From: Acanthaster planci | Taxonomy: Eukaryota; Echinodermata; Asteroidea; Valvatida; Acanthasteridae | Direction: 5' to 3' | Assembly: GCF_001949145.1 (NCBI RefSeq) | Contig: NW_019091361.1 | Location: 4,088,164-4,152,163 of the forward strand | Length of the DNA: 64,000 nucleotides | In this document: positions 36,101 through 51,100 of the stretch, one piece after another | Layout: every line of letters begins with the position of its first letter | Position numbering within the stretch: position 1 is the stretch's first letter | Made by a program: the position numbers and the translations under genes | Notes under the pieces: model-generated | Told to the model about the DNA's origin: nothing | The model's input: only the letters and a program-made list of their open reading frames with translations | The model's database searches: none

Positions 36101-39100
36101 TTCAAACGAGTGTCGGTCAAGAAGAAGCCATACGAGAATGACAGAGTAATTACAGTAGTTAGCATGTACAAAGGAGAATACATTTTGTGGTTGTTTTGGG
36201 TGTGCAATACTTTCTATTCCTGAACTCTTCCATGACCCCTTCCCATGACCCCTTCCCATCACCCCTTCCCAGTAGCCAAGAAGGGTACAAAGTGACAGAA
36301 GGCAACGTGCTGGAGAATTGGAGAGCAAATTTCGGTTGTTGACCGAAGCTAGGAAATGGGTCCAAACTGCAAAATCAGGTCTTTGAAATTAGATCAGAAT
36401 TCCAAAATTGGAATTGTAAAAACAGTTGATAAAAGCACAAAACTTTGTGTCCAGAATGTTAAGAAACCTTCGCGAATGGGCTATTCTAGGGAAATGACTA
36501 GATATTAACCCGTGAAACCTGGTCTGCTATTTTTCTCAAGACTCTTAGAGGGTTCATGCTTGGACTCTGTTTCTGCATCAATTGAAAAAGGAAAGGAAAC
36601 ACAATGATAAAATTGGAAAATAAATAGCATAAATGGGTCGGATTCGAACCAGGGTCTATAGATCTGTAGTTCAAATCACTACCAACTAAGCTATCGAAGC
36701 GACGTAATGGTTTGCGTTTTTGAAATGTCTTAAATGGTGTATTGCATTGTCCCCTCTTCATGAATCATTTGTCACCCCAGCTACTGAAAAAAAGTAGCGC
36801 ACCAGGTTTCACGGGCTAGTATTAAGTCGCTTCCCTATTCTAGTGTCTTCATTGACTCTTGGAAGTTTAACCTCAACGGGGTCCAATTCCTATTCAGTCG
36901 AATGTAGCTCTTGCTATGTCTTTGACGCCTTAAATGTCACTCTGTTCAATGGTCATAGGTGTAGCCAGCCCATTCCCTTGTGTCTACACTGATGTTACAC
37001 TTTTTGTTTTTTTCAAAAGGCTCCTTGTCAAGGTATATTTAGGAGATGCTTGATTTTAAAATCTGTCTCTGTGATCAAACAAATGCTTCACATCACAAAT
37101 GAACTTCTTCAACTGTGCTCAGGTCACGCCGATACACTGCGCGGCCATCAATCCCAACCCCAAGATCTTGGCCAAGCTGCTCTCTCTCTGCCCGGAGTAC
37201 GCCATCGCCGACAGCAGAGGCCGTAAGCCCATCCACTATGCGGCTGCCTGTGAGGGAAGCGGGCCCCTCGAACTTCTCCTCGGCAGGTGAGAGAATTCAA
37301 AGGTGCACTCTTCAGACTGCTTTCTACTTCGGTGACATAGGCACGCATCTCCTGCAGCAAACAGATAGCCCAATTTGGCCCCTTTTTCCCCCAGAAGCGT
37401 TTATAAGGAATCCTCCATCCTTCTGACAAGGTTTTCTTCACATCCTAGTTCCTTCACATCGAGGCATTTTATGATGCCCCTGCACTTTTCAGGAGCCCTC
37501 AACGTTACCGCTTTTGGGAATTTGTAGAGAGCAAAGTCCTCTCAGCGTTTGCTGATCTGTGCTGTGTGGTTTTGTGTTGTAGGGGAATGAACCCTGACGA
37601 GACGGACAATAAGGCCATGACCCCACTCATGGTGGCATCTCTGTATGGACGACAGCAAAACATCGAAGTGCTGGTCAAGAAGATTGAGTCCGGTGAGTGC
37701 CTGAGGAATGGAAACTAGTCCTTCTCTGGAGAACTTTAAGCACAGGTGGCGCACCTACTCAAAAATGAATTTATGAAATCCTTCATTTGTTACTGCAGTC
37801 AGCTCTCTGATGGCGTTTCAGATGATGTATCATCGCAGATAAGATGGCATACAAGATCTGTGAATATTGAAGCATAAAACTCAAAAGTATGACTTAAAAC
37901 AAAAATGTGGTGACATTGTAGAAGTGACCCTGATCAAGTGCATTCCTTTCAGGTTGCAGACACTTTAAGTTGGTGTGCATTTCTTGATGATTGTTCCCAG
38001 CTCAGACAAGCATTGTTTTCAGTAGGAACAGAGTGTCTTCTGAGTTGTAACAAGCATTGTTCTTGTTGGTATATTGTTTGGCGCTCTGACTTCTGAGATA
38101 CTATGAAATATCTGATTCTTTTGCAGGAAAGACTGACGAACTTTGTGGTGTTAAGAGGAAGTCAGCCACGGCAGAGTACGCCATCCATTATGCCAGCAAA
38201 GCTGGACACGTGGTACGTACAGCTGTCCTTCTAAAATGTTTGGGAAGCAAACAGCACACTGGTTATTGAAAAAAATTAGGATCAAGTCTGTCCTGGGTAA
38301 AAAACCCCTAAAATCATAAACTTGTGGAGGAACATGAAGTTAGCGATGTTGCGATGCAGCCCTTACAAGCGCATTTCACAGTCGTTTGGGAACCAGCGAA
38401 GTACACTTGCCGCTAAAGGAGCCTCCATTGCTCGGAAATTTGCGACCACTCTTGATAAGCTCAAAGCTTGTACTACAATCAACAACATTCTGTGGAGTGT
38501 TGCTGTGATCTTATTGCCCTTTTGAGGGACACTTGATTCAGTAAGCCCCCTTTGATCCAGTCATATTCAAAGGTGAATATTGTTGCTGTTCAAGTGCCCC
38601 GCCCCAGCTGCCTCTCAAAACTCGAACATTGAAGCAATTCTAAAAAGATGCAACAGAACAAGGTTTTTGAGCAAGCATGCCTGGAGAGTCAGGAGTATTG
38701 ACGTTTTGACCTCGTTGTAGGATTGTGTCAAGAGCCTAATCAAGCACGGAGCAGACACTGAGGCCATGACATCGGCGTCCACCAACAAGCTGACCCCACT
38801 CATGCTGGCTGCCCAGTGCGGCCACTTCCAGGTGGTCAAGACATTGATTGAAGCCAAAGCGATCATCGCTAAAAAAGGTAAAGGAAGGTTGCACCCTCTT
38901 TTTACTGAGACTGACCCATGCAAGGAAAAGTACATCCGAATCAGTGAGGGTCTGCATTCCAAAATGCCCAAGCTCAAAATTTCAAATCTCAAGTTTACTG
39001 GAAGGAAACTTTTCCTGCAAACCATCTCAACCCTTTACCTTGCCATTTGCAGTGAAATTCAACAGTTCAGAAGCCATTAGTTGATGTAGTTTCATGAAGT

Positions 39101-42100
39101 CTCATTTCAACTGTGTTTGATTTTGTGACATTTAGTCAGACAGCACATAGAAAACTAAATCGGGTTAGAGTTATTCCCGCAAGTCGTAAACAGTATACTG
39201 TTGGCAGTGACATTTCCATTCATGTACGTTGTATTTCATTTCTTCGGTGTACTATTTTAAAACAGCAAGCATTTAAACATGAATATAATAATTATAATAC
39301 GAACTAACTGTCACCTGTTGGGAATAAAATACCAAAAATCCTTCCATTTTCAAGGTTTCCAAAGGAAAAGTGATATACATCATGTATTAATTTGGGGACA
39401 ATTTGAATTTTCCTTCTAGACAAGATCAAGCGCACCTCTCTGATGCTGGCCTGCATGAACGGTCACTACCCAGTGGCTACTCTACTCCTGAGGAAAGGAG
39501 CTAATCCTAACGCCAAGGACTCATCAGGAAACTCTCCAGTCCACTATGCGTCTGCTTATGGCTGGTGGCACTGCCTCAAACTACTCCTCCAAGCCGGTGG
39601 GGATCCAAACACCCTCAACGACTGGAAGGTTAGTTGGGGTCGTGATGCGATCTGAAGTTTGATGCCCGGAGCAAATTTTGGTCGCTAGTTTTTAGTTCGG
39701 TTTGATAAGAGAACTTGCTTCAGCTTTTGATTACTTTTTTCCTCAACAAATATTACATGCAGCTTTTAATTTCAAATATAACCCTCACTAAAATGATGGT
39801 CAAATTTTCAACTGGTTTTTCATCAGCAACTTACAGGCAGTATGGAATTCAGTAAGACAATAAGACGTTAACATCATTCCTACACAAACATTCCATAAAA
39901 GTCAAGTGTCTATCCTTTCTGAGATGACTTCATCGTTCCCCTCAGACCCCGCCGCTGGGCGTGGCCCTGATGAAAGGCCACACAGGCTGTGCCGACCTCC
40001 TCCTGGAGCAGCCAGGCGTCAGTCTTGACTTCCGCAATGACAGTGGGGCCACCTTGGTCATGCTGACCGCCGCCAGCCCCATGACCAAGTACATGGTGGA
40101 GCAGATGAAATACCTGATTGACAAGAAAGCCAACCTGTCGCTGGTGGACATTGACAACAGAAATGCCGTGAGTCCGTTTGAAATGCAGTTTACAAGTGAA
40201 GTGCGTCGCTAGATGTTCTTGAAATGCCACTTTCCAACTCGTATGCATTTTTACAAATAATCCTCTGTTCTTTATTGGACTTGCGTGACCAGAAACATGA
40301 ATATTCTCAATATTAATGCAATAGCAATTTCCTAGACAAAAAATCTTGGTTGACTGACAACAGAAAAGAAATTCGTGATTAAAGCGTTGCACCTGTTTGT
40401 CAAAAACTGGACATTGGAAATAGAAAGCTTTTAGTCACAATCGGCAGTTAGCCAGGAAAATGTGTCAGCAAATGTTGTGTTTTTTGAAGGGATGTGAACA
40501 ACAGAAACAAGACAAGATCTAATACATACTTTGGCTTTCTATTTATTAAACACAGCAACGGTATTATTTGTCTTATCCTACGTTCACAACATGGTGATTA
40601 ACAAATTTTGCATAATTGTCACCTCTAAGACACGCCTTCCCACTGTTCTGTTTCCAGAACACTTTCCACTAACCTTCATCAACAGTGCATTACGTTTAGA
40701 ACAGCTTAGTAGAAAGTTCAGTCGGAGACATTCTTGACAATGGCGTACAGTCCTTTAACCCTAGGGACCATTGAAATCCTGCATAACCTTGTTGGGTTCA
40801 GCATGGTTAGGGTTAAGACCAGAGTGCATACGTATCTTATCTTACATACGTAATTCCTTTACTCTAGCCCGCACTCTGTTCTAAGCTGCTGTGAACCATT
40901 GATTAACCCATGTATATTTTCTACTATAGTGCATTATATGAATTTAGAAAGGCATGTTGTTCACTTTAGCCCATTGTTAATGAAAAAAAGACATCATTAG
41001 GCACAGAGAAGGTGATGTCATTTAAATTGTTACATTTTTAAGAGTGATTAGATGAAGGTTTTTTTTCCTTCTTTCCCATTACAGCTTCACTACTTGGCCG
41101 CCGGAGGGATGCCTGATCAAGGGAATGTAAGTCAGGAGAAGAAAATTGGTGTCAGGGTTTCATCTTGGATTGCATTATCTGCCCGTCCCTTTACCCATCA
41201 AAGTCAAACGCTGCCTACGCATTCCTAAACAAAAATGGTTGAAATCCATACCCCGTGATGCAGTCCGAGCCCATATTTCAATTATCCCCATCGTTTTGAC
41301 AGGAAACAGGAAGATTTATTCACCAGTGTTAATCCCTTCGATACGGATGACTGCTACTACCGCCCCGTTATGTGAGGATTAGTGCATACCACACATACAG
41401 TCTATTCACCATGCAGCTGCTGGTTCAATGGGGCCTGCTGCTGGACAAAGCCCTCCATTCAGGGCATACCACAGCCCAGCAGTCGCGGTCAAAAGAATCC
41501 CGCCGTGAAGGGGTTAAAGATTTGCATAAACAATGGGGTTGTGAATGAGCAAAACGGCCGCAATAAAGTTGTTGTTGCCTGTCCTCTGAACAGGTTGATA
41601 GGTGGCTACTTGATACGCTGATGGGCACTAGCCGACCAACTTCCTCTTTTTTTGTCAGCATAACTAGTTGCTACGTTTTCTGGTAACAACGTGATAAGTG
41701 TGTCATCATGTAACTTTGGCATAGCCATAGACAGTGGCTAGATCTTCCTGACCATGCCTTTATTATTTTTTTTTAGAGATGTTAGAAGTATATTTAGTTG
41801 GTGCCAAGTATTTCCCGTTGCTGTCTTGTCAGCGAAGTATTCTGAAATTAGAACAATTCAACTCTCCCTTTTTTCCTTAGTGTTTTGAGGGAGGATAAAT
41901 AGACACAAAAATAGTTTTTTCACTTTGTGGGATAGCCTGAAAGTAAAAGGTCATATGATAAGCATCCAGAACCTTTGCCTGTTGGTTGTTACATTTGGTT
42001 GTTTGGCTTGTTCTGTAATTTTCATCAGAATAATTTTTATTTTTACTGAAACTTGCCCATTTAAAGAGACACTCATGTCGGAATTTTATTTTATTTTTCT

Positions 42101-45100
42101 TCAATTAAGTTGCTTCCTTTCCAACTTTTAACTGAATGACTGCCACAGAATAAATTCATCAATTTTCATCTGTGTATAATGATTGCTAGTTGAAGTTCTT
42201 TTGCCACATGTTCCGGAAGTGTGCCAACAGGGGTCATCCGTCGGCCTTTATTTCACTGCATTCCAACATTGTTCAGGCCACATTCTCACTGACTCTCCGT
42301 GCATTAAACGTGTCCTCACGATCTCCGAGGAGTTCGCAGATGCTTCTGAATGGGCACTCTCTAGAAAGATCTAAGAAGGCAGTCACCCAAACGCCTGGTG
42401 TTGGTCATTTGATTCCTTGCAGGCCGCTGAGAAGGAAGCCCAGAAGAACGCCATTCTGGACGTGGCCAGGGTTCTCATGGAGAAAGGCTGCGATGCCACA
42501 GTCAAGGACAAGGCCGGCAAGACCCCTATCAACCTGGCTCTACAGCAGGTGAGGCCTTGCGCAGGTCTGCAGGGCAACTCTGTGTCACGTGTAGCTGCCC
42601 CTGCTGCATCCTGCATTGTTTGATGTAACACGAGATAAATACAGGCCACCTGTTTTTACAGCTTTGTTTCACATTCTCCGTTTTATTGCACAGAGAATTA
42701 TAGAGTGCCATTTGAGGCAACGTTTTGTCAGTGTGAAAAGATAAGCGTACTACCTTAATTTGTGAGTGGATCTCACCAGAATATCACCTGTCCAATTGTC
42801 AAATCAGTGTCGATGTGTGGTGAAAGTTGGTATGTACGTAGCATGGACGCTCAAGTTTTACTTACAAAGTGACGTCAGCTTGTATATGCACAGTAATCAA
42901 ATTTTATGATTATTTCAGTTTGTTGTCATTTATCGTCTGTGTTGTTTATTGCACTGGATGATAAAGGAAAGGTTAACAGTCGTTCATTTGTGATTAGTTT
43001 TGCGTTTATTTTGTTTTGGCAGACCAATTTCTGTATGGAACTGGTACAGTTGTTCTTGGACAAGGGCTGCAGTTTGTCCCTGGATGTGGGCCAGGACGGA
43101 GACAACGCCCTGCACATAATGGCAGAGCATTGCACCCACAATGACCTGGGAGTTCTGCTGCCGACCATTGCCAAAACTGTAATCTCAACTCAACTGCTTT
43201 AATACCATTCAGAGATTTTGCCAAATCATGGCATGATTTTGGCTTTGGCTTCAGATTTCCATTTTTTCCTAATGCACTAAGTCCTAGTGGTGAGAGTATG
43301 AAGCTCAGAGGGAGACCTGTTTTTCTGCAACAGAAATGTCCCATGTTTCAAAACTAATTGTCGTGCTCGAGGGGAAGTCGAGTTGGAAACAAAACCCAGA
43401 TTTGGAAAAAGGTCTGGAGTGTTTTGGCTTTTATAAATTTCTAAGACTGATGTGTGGAAGCTTGCAGAAGCTATTTCGGCTAAAGTGAGGCTTTTCTTGG
43501 GCCCTGCTAACTGTTTATACCGAGGTTGACAAAACAGTAGTCCTACAACTTTCTTGAAATTTTGTAACTTGCGTGCCCCATAGTTTGTTAAATTTTGTAA
43601 TTTCATTTATTGGGTTGATGGGACCTATAATACAGATAAGTCAAAAAATTGATTGAATATTCATTTTACTGCTTACATCTTAGTTCATTTTCTTAAGAAG
43701 TTCTGTATCAGGTCACTTTGACCTCAAGAGACATTCCTTGTGATATTTTGACACCTTAGATGACATGCTCACCTTTTTCCCGTCGCCATTTTCACGGAGA
43801 GGAGACTCTGCATAAGGTAGCTTCTCAGTCAGAGCTGGGATCAAGGGAGCAAAGCTGTACCCATCTGAATGGTGACACAAGGACTCATTTTGTGCCAGGG
43901 GGTTACCGTCAATTTTTTTTTTTTTTTTTCCATTCACGTCTTGACAGTTTAAAGAGCAGTCTGAAGAAGCAATGGATGTGGACGATGACTCGGCCGGGGA
44001 AGCCAGTAAGAAGAAGGTGACAACCTTACAGGAGGCAGCCAAAATGGTGGACAAGGAGGGTCGTACACCCCTTCTCAGATGCATCATCGCCAATTCAAAA
44101 GTAGGGGATTTTTCGCGTTGGCCTGTTTTATGAACAGATTTGCTAGGTTGATGGATTATGCAGGCTCTTTCAAAAGGTATCAAAAAAGGCTGATCCAAAT
44201 CTGTACTTGCCTATCGTTGGTGAAGCCTGCATGCAATACTGTGCCTTTTTTTTCCTTGTGGTCCGTTGATTGTCCTGTGGAAAGCAAATTTTGGGAATGT
44301 GTTTTTTTGTGAAGTAGCGATTTTAGTCCATAGAGTAAGGTGTTACCTTGGGGCTGAACTGCAACACCAACATTAAATGGTCTTCATTGTGAGGGCTCCA
44401 GATGATCAGCAATGAAGCGCATGATAATAATAAAAACTCATCATTGGCTGTCCACCAATCAGATGCCAGGGATTTATTCAAGTGTTTATTTAAATATAAT
44501 CTGTCACCCGCCACTGTGAATATTGCACCAGCAGGATGGATAAACAGGCTCACTGTGTTGCTGACACAGAAAAATCATAACAGGTGTTCAAGTCTTGAGG
44601 GTGTCAGTGGGGACCGCTTTGAATAATCTGCCAGAGTTGAAAAGTTGAGAGTCATCCAATAATTGATTTCTTTTTTCCATGTGTTTCTTTCATTGTCCCT
44701 TGTGCATTGCAGGGTAGAAAGAACTTCCAGAATGTGTTCAGCATGATGAAAGTAAGAAAATACTTCAAAAACAAATATCACCGAATATCTTTGAGTTTTT
44801 TACTTTAACAAAAATAGATGTGTGTATTATTTTGAATGAATTCATGGTTCCAAACTGACATTGGTACTTGTATCATTTGAGCACTAGATGAGACGCAGTG
44901 ACAAAAGTTATTTAAACCCACACACAATACTTACTCTTTGATGTTGAAAGTCTTGACTTGGTTCATTTAAAAGCAAAGATGGAAATTACCATTTAATTAT
45001 GTGAACACAAGTTCAGGTACATGTATGGTTTCGATTCTGTGAGGGTTTTTTGAAATGAAATATCTTAATTATTGATGGTGAGATCCTTCACGATGTAAGA

Positions 45101-48100
45101 GTTTTTTACATGGAGGAGAAATGTAAATAGTTTTGAGCGCACATATACCGTAAAAGTGCAGTACCTAGTTTAAGACACATTGTTTACGTTCCCTTGACTC
45201 TCAAAATTCAGGGTTTTATTCCGTCTTTTGTTGATTACCGCAGAGATGTGGTTCATTTGAACCGTTTGAATTCTCTGACTATTTTTTACAATCTTTTGTT
45301 GTGCATTTTGCCTATAATTTAAGGCTCTTATTGAGGTTGCCAAGTCCGACGTCAACGCTGTTGTGGACAGTAAGGACAAGTCTGGCAGCAGGCAGTATGG
45401 TAAGATCCTTTTGCAGCTAGTCGGACCTGATAGATAGTCTAGGAACTGGGCCTTTGCAAGATCTTTGCAAGCTATCTGTGCCGAGTCGTTATCTAGTCAG
45501 TTACAAGTCGATCACAAGTCAAGTTACTACTGAAGCGTTAAGTAAAGTTCTTAACGTTACATGGATTATTGGCAACCAAGTAGCACCTGTGTGTAGGTGG
45601 ATTTTAACCACGAGCCAAAGGTATTATTTCACAAGGAAGTGTCCCAGGTATGGTATTATTTTTGGCCAAACCGCCGACTTTAAAATGACAAAATACCACA
45701 CCCACAATCTTTAATAAATATCCCACTTTCCATATGGTAACCCTTGCTGGTCATTTGAGACATTTTCTCTGTGGCTTTTTGGAAACTCCGAGACAGCGTT
45801 GCGGAAAGATATTTATTGCAACACCCAACCATGGCTCAGGGCTGCTTGAGGGGCAATTCTGTGCCTGTGTACGAACTCACTGGGATTCACTCGAGTGGAG
45901 ACAGTTATAAACATCTCCTGGTAGTGTTTACAGAATCTGTGTTGAAATATTCACTGAATACAGGAAATCCTCGTGTTTGTAAGGAAGTAACACAAACAAA
46001 TGTTCGCAGCTAATGAAAAAGCTCAGGGCTTGACTTAAGATCACGTGACTTTCGATTCACTTTTCGTTAGCTTTTGTAACATGATAGCAACTCTGCCTCC
46101 TAACCAGTACATTTCATTTTGGGGCTTGTGGCCTTCCCCCCACCACTACAGAGGGCACCAGTTCACTTCACCAGTTTTCCGTTGCCAAGAAGAAGTGGGC
46201 CAAACCACACTCCGTCCCCACCACTACTGCAGAGGGCGCCAGTTCACTTCACCTGTTGTCCGTTGCCAACAACGTGCCAGGCCTGACCATCCTCCTGAAG
46301 GCCAAACCTCAGCTGGACCTACTGGACAAAGGCGGTTTCACACCCCTGCAGCGGGCCATACTCCACAAGAGGCAAGACAGCTCCAAGCTGCTGGTAGGTA
46401 AAAACTCAGTGTAAGGCACTCCTTGCCTGCCGAGAACCAGCCAGATTGAGAGCATTTCACAATGTTAACAAGCAAGCACTCATCCAGAAAGCATCCTTTA
46501 CCTACCGTTCAACATCTTGCACATGCTCCATACTAAGATGTATGGCTGCAGGTACGAACAGACATTGTGGCCCCATTTTAGTAATCCCAAACCCAGGTGC
46601 TTTCTTGTCACACAGAAAGACTCTCATGGTTTGTCCTGGACTCTAAAGCCACCCGGTGCTCACGGGCGTGTCATGGGGAGCAAGTGGGAACGTGCTCCTC
46701 TGGGAAAAAAATTGCTAAATAAAAAAGGGTAAACATGAAAAGAAGAAGAAACAGAAACAAAAAGGAAAAAGGGATGAGAATGAAAATTTTGCTTGAAAAT
46801 ACTTTAGTATTACCTTCCTTCCACATTTAATGATTTGTCCGTTTACTGCTAAAGAGTACGTTTCCACTCCCTCCCTGGAAAAAATTTCTTGTGACGCCCT
46901 CCACGGTGACTGAAACTGCGCATTTTGAGCCAAGTCTGTTTCTCCACGTTCACAGATTGAAGCTGGAGCCAACGTGAACCTGTTCACAGCAGATCAGCGT
47001 GGAGATAAGGCAACACCCCTCATACTTGCCGCTAGGTAAGTTTCCTCGATCATCGTTTAGTCTTTCCCCGAGACCTTAGTGCTAGATGGCAGGTCATGCA
47101 GAATGGGCCCTTTTGTGTGCTGTTTAGCTAGTCCAAAACCATGGAAGGGTGCGCTACAGAAATAATCACTGACGCCTGGAACTGAGACTGACATCCTCAC
47201 AGACACACGACGGCATGAAGTTTCCACAAGTTTTTCCTTGGCAATTACCCAAATCTGCTATTAACCACTGTTTGCTGAGTATAGGTTGAACATGTAAAAG
47301 GCAAAATGGAACCCGAAAACTGATTTTAAAGGGGCTTGGTTATGCAGTCTTGTTGTGCTCTTCAGGAAATTTCATGCTGCAGACAAACCATCGAGCCGAA
47401 CCAAAAATCATTGAACACAGCAATTTCAAACCAAACTAAACTTGATTAAAAGCCAACACACCATGAAAAATAGATACAAGTTTGACACCACAAACCTTGG
47501 CACACGTGCGTGTTCAGACATACGATGGCCCTGCATCACACAATGGTTGTAAAACGCACGTGGTTAGAATTCACTAACAATCAACAGAAAAAATGTAACA
47601 TACGGCATTTCTGCAACATCATATATGTCAATCTTCAAACGCTGCGCCTTGACGTTCCATATTAGGCCAATGATGTCATAAATAGCCGTATAAGACGATG
47701 TTTGATTAGTTGCATGTTGATTGTAGTCGGACTTGTGCTCGATCTTAAGGCAACCAAGGAGAAAAGCTGATTTCGCCAGGCAGACCAGCACTTAAGCGCA
47801 CAACCCGACTTGATGAGCGAGGTGGCCAATAAACTTGTCTTTCGTTTGGTTAAGTTGTTGTATGTTTACATTGTGACAGAATTTTCAAGATTCTGAGTAG
47901 TTGTTCCAAAATCTCAAATAACAAAATGTCGGAATCCGTTAAAAAACAAATGCTGATGGAAAATCGGCCCTTTGGCCATGTGCATGTACATGCATATGTG
48001 TGTGCGTACCTGGGTGTACACGTCTGACACCGAACCGAACCAAACCTTGGCACTTGAAGCACTGGTAAATTTCCACCTCTTCTTTGTTGAGAGGCAGAAT

Positions 48101-51100
48101 CCTTGTGTCTGTTTTATTTTAAATCATAAAATTTCCTGTCAACTTCAAATGATGTTGTCTGAATGACAGTATGACTTAATGAGATATCGATGATGAATTC
48201 TGAACACTTACCCCACAATCTCCTTCCCATGTTGGAATTCCCAAGTTCTAAAGAGGATTTTGTAAAAAGGAGTTGCGTCATGACTGCATGATTTGCTGAT
48301 CATAATTGTTACGAACTACTGGTGTGTAATGTCCATACTTGAATCATATCCAAACACTTTCTTTGAAAATTATGGTTTAATGCTGAATAAGTGTAGAAGG
48401 TTATGGATTTACGGTAATCTATAACATTAAACAATGGTGTAACCCAATGTTAGTATCTTTACCCTCATCCTACTGAAAAGGAAATCTCATGGGGCTCTCC
48501 TCAAAACCTGCAATAGTATATTAAATGGAATCTTGGCATTTATGACATATTTACAGGTAGTTTTCAGTTTTCGGCATGGCCCACGAGGGCGATGACTGCC
48601 ACAACGCACAAAGCTATTAAAACAAATAAAGCGACAGAAGCCAAACATAAAGCGTTTTTTTCTTGTGGACAATGGCGTACTGATCAGGCAAATAAGCCTG
48701 ATTGTCATAGGGAAAAACGTAGGCCAGTACAATCATGCTCCCAATCTGTCAAAGTTCTTTTACGTTGGCCTAACGTACTGCATGTCTGTACATCGTTGGC
48801 GTGAGTGGAGAAGAGACAAACAGAAGACAAGTCTACACCGTCCAGAGCCCAATCAATCAAATCTAAAATTAAGTACATGTATCTGAATATAATCTTCTCA
48901 CATAATATTAATCCGCCGAAAAAGTCTCCAAGCTGGCTGGTGCGTCAATGGGGTCAAACATACTTGCAAGCATGGTTACCGTGTTCCTTGGGGTCTTATA
49001 TGTAAGTCAGTGCAGTTTTTGGGACAGGGAACAGACTATCTGAAAAAGCGGAGATTGCATGCTCACGGGAAAATCCCAACTTAATGGCTGTGTAATGTGT
49101 GATGGCATTGTTTTATGGTGAAAGAACGAAACTACGAGCGTGTTTGAATCCGAACGAAAACTTGAACCATAAACGTACTAATCCCCATGTTGACACAATA
49201 AATCATATTTTGAAACGTCAGTAACAATTGTAAAACAAACTTGACAAAACAGGGATTGCATTCTGCGACCGCATCGTGCCTGCTGTTCAGGAAAACCGGT
49301 GGTCTCGTTGTTGGTGGGATATGCTCGCTGACTGTTTTCGGACGACTTATCTAAGGCAGTCTAGTGGCAGCGTGTACAAGAAATTTTGCTAGCTCGTACA
49401 AACGGTGACTTTGGTGACGATCAAGGATCAATGAATTTTGTTTCCTCGCAGCAATGAGAAATATATTACTGCTATAATATCTATCTTTGGTACTAACTAA
49501 AACCATTCCTTTCATAGTCAATTGCAGGCCAAAAGTGGCCTGGTAGTGATTTTTTTCCCGAGCCGGGAATCCACGGAATATCGGGCATATTCATGAGACT
49601 GGTAATTTACATAAGCCTTGCACATTGCGTCGGTCCACGGGCGTGCCCGGTTGTCATGGGGTCTTTTGTTTGGCGGGGACTAGCGTGCTCTCCGTGATCC
49701 CGCGGGATGTCTGCGGTGCGGAATGGTTTGTCAATTTTGCGATGCCGCCTTATTATTATTAGTGGGAAGTTTTCCAACTGGGTTCTTGCACAAGCCTGGT
49801 GCACACTCGAAGACCATACGTTTCTACATAAATCTGTTATGCGCACTCAGCACACCCTGCACCGAGCACATATAAACGTGCATGCCTCCAAGGGACTGTT
49901 ATTTCCATGTAAAAACATGCCCTCTCTTGTTACTGCTCCGAGCTCCTTAAGTGGTCCAGATAACACCATTTTTAATTTACAATGTAGCCCGATATTCCTC
50001 ATGAGGGCAGAGTAGGTTACAATATTTGTATTGTTGTTTTTTGCTTCACAGGGCCCGCTTGCATGACATTATTCCCATCTTGGTGGCCAAGGGAGCAGAC
50101 GTCTCGGCCAAAGACAGCAAAATGATGACAGCTCTGCACTACATTACTATGGCAGGAGATGGTACAAATATACGTTACTTTTAATATTGAAAGTTCCAGT
50201 CCTACACTGCGTAGTCAAACTTAAAAGACAGTAATCTTTTCTACTTTGTTGAAAAAACATGCACATACACCCAAGGTCTGATTTCTTTGAGCCACCATAA
50301 GGCAGAGAAATGTTATTCAGCGGGTTTACTCGCCAAGTTTTAATTACGGGTTCTGCAAAAGTCAGCTGGGAATCGCTCACAAGTGACATAGATTGCATTG
50401 CATGCGTTTAGTCAGTAACCCAGTTTTGCTATTAAGCAAGTTTGCATTCCGTACATAGCAAATCTCAGTTTTGAGCAGCAGTGTGAAATTAAATCCAGGT
50501 TGAAGATGCCGGCTATCTGCAGCCACTTTGGTCTTTTCAACATTGGTCACTTTGGCAGTGGTCACAATAGTGTCACTCATAAATGAAAGCCAACTGGATT
50601 CATTTTGTCGGGGCAGATTCCAACAAGGCCATGCATACTGCCAGCGTCCTCCTCCTGGCGGGGGCCAGTGTCAACACCCCTGACGCCAAGCACCGCACAC
50701 CCCTCCACTACTCGGTCAACGCAGACACGGGCAGCGCCGATACCACCACTGATGTGACTGAGTTCCTGATCGAGAAGAAAGCCAACGTCTTTGTCAAGGA
50801 CATTCGCGGAAGACTGCCTCTTCACTATGCATTCGTTAAAATGAAAAAGTAAGATCAATCACATGGATCAATATCCTAAGGAGTGTTGGTACTTGTCTCT
50901 GTCCTAACTTCAGCAGGTTTTTTTTTACCAGTACTTTCACAGCAGCGTATTAACATTTGAAATTTCAATTCTAGTTGAAAGTACGGCATAGATAGCCAAA
51001 CATTTTCCCAGAATTCAGCATTCAAAGAATTCAAATTTCTCACCTAAATTTGGAAGCCATATTTCACTCCAAATTTTGAACCAACCCAAACACTTTTAGC

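Noticed and set aside
39910-40392. 160-codon minus-strand open frame
   Set aside because: Antisense of ankyrin exon 17, which is supported by domain and splice phase.
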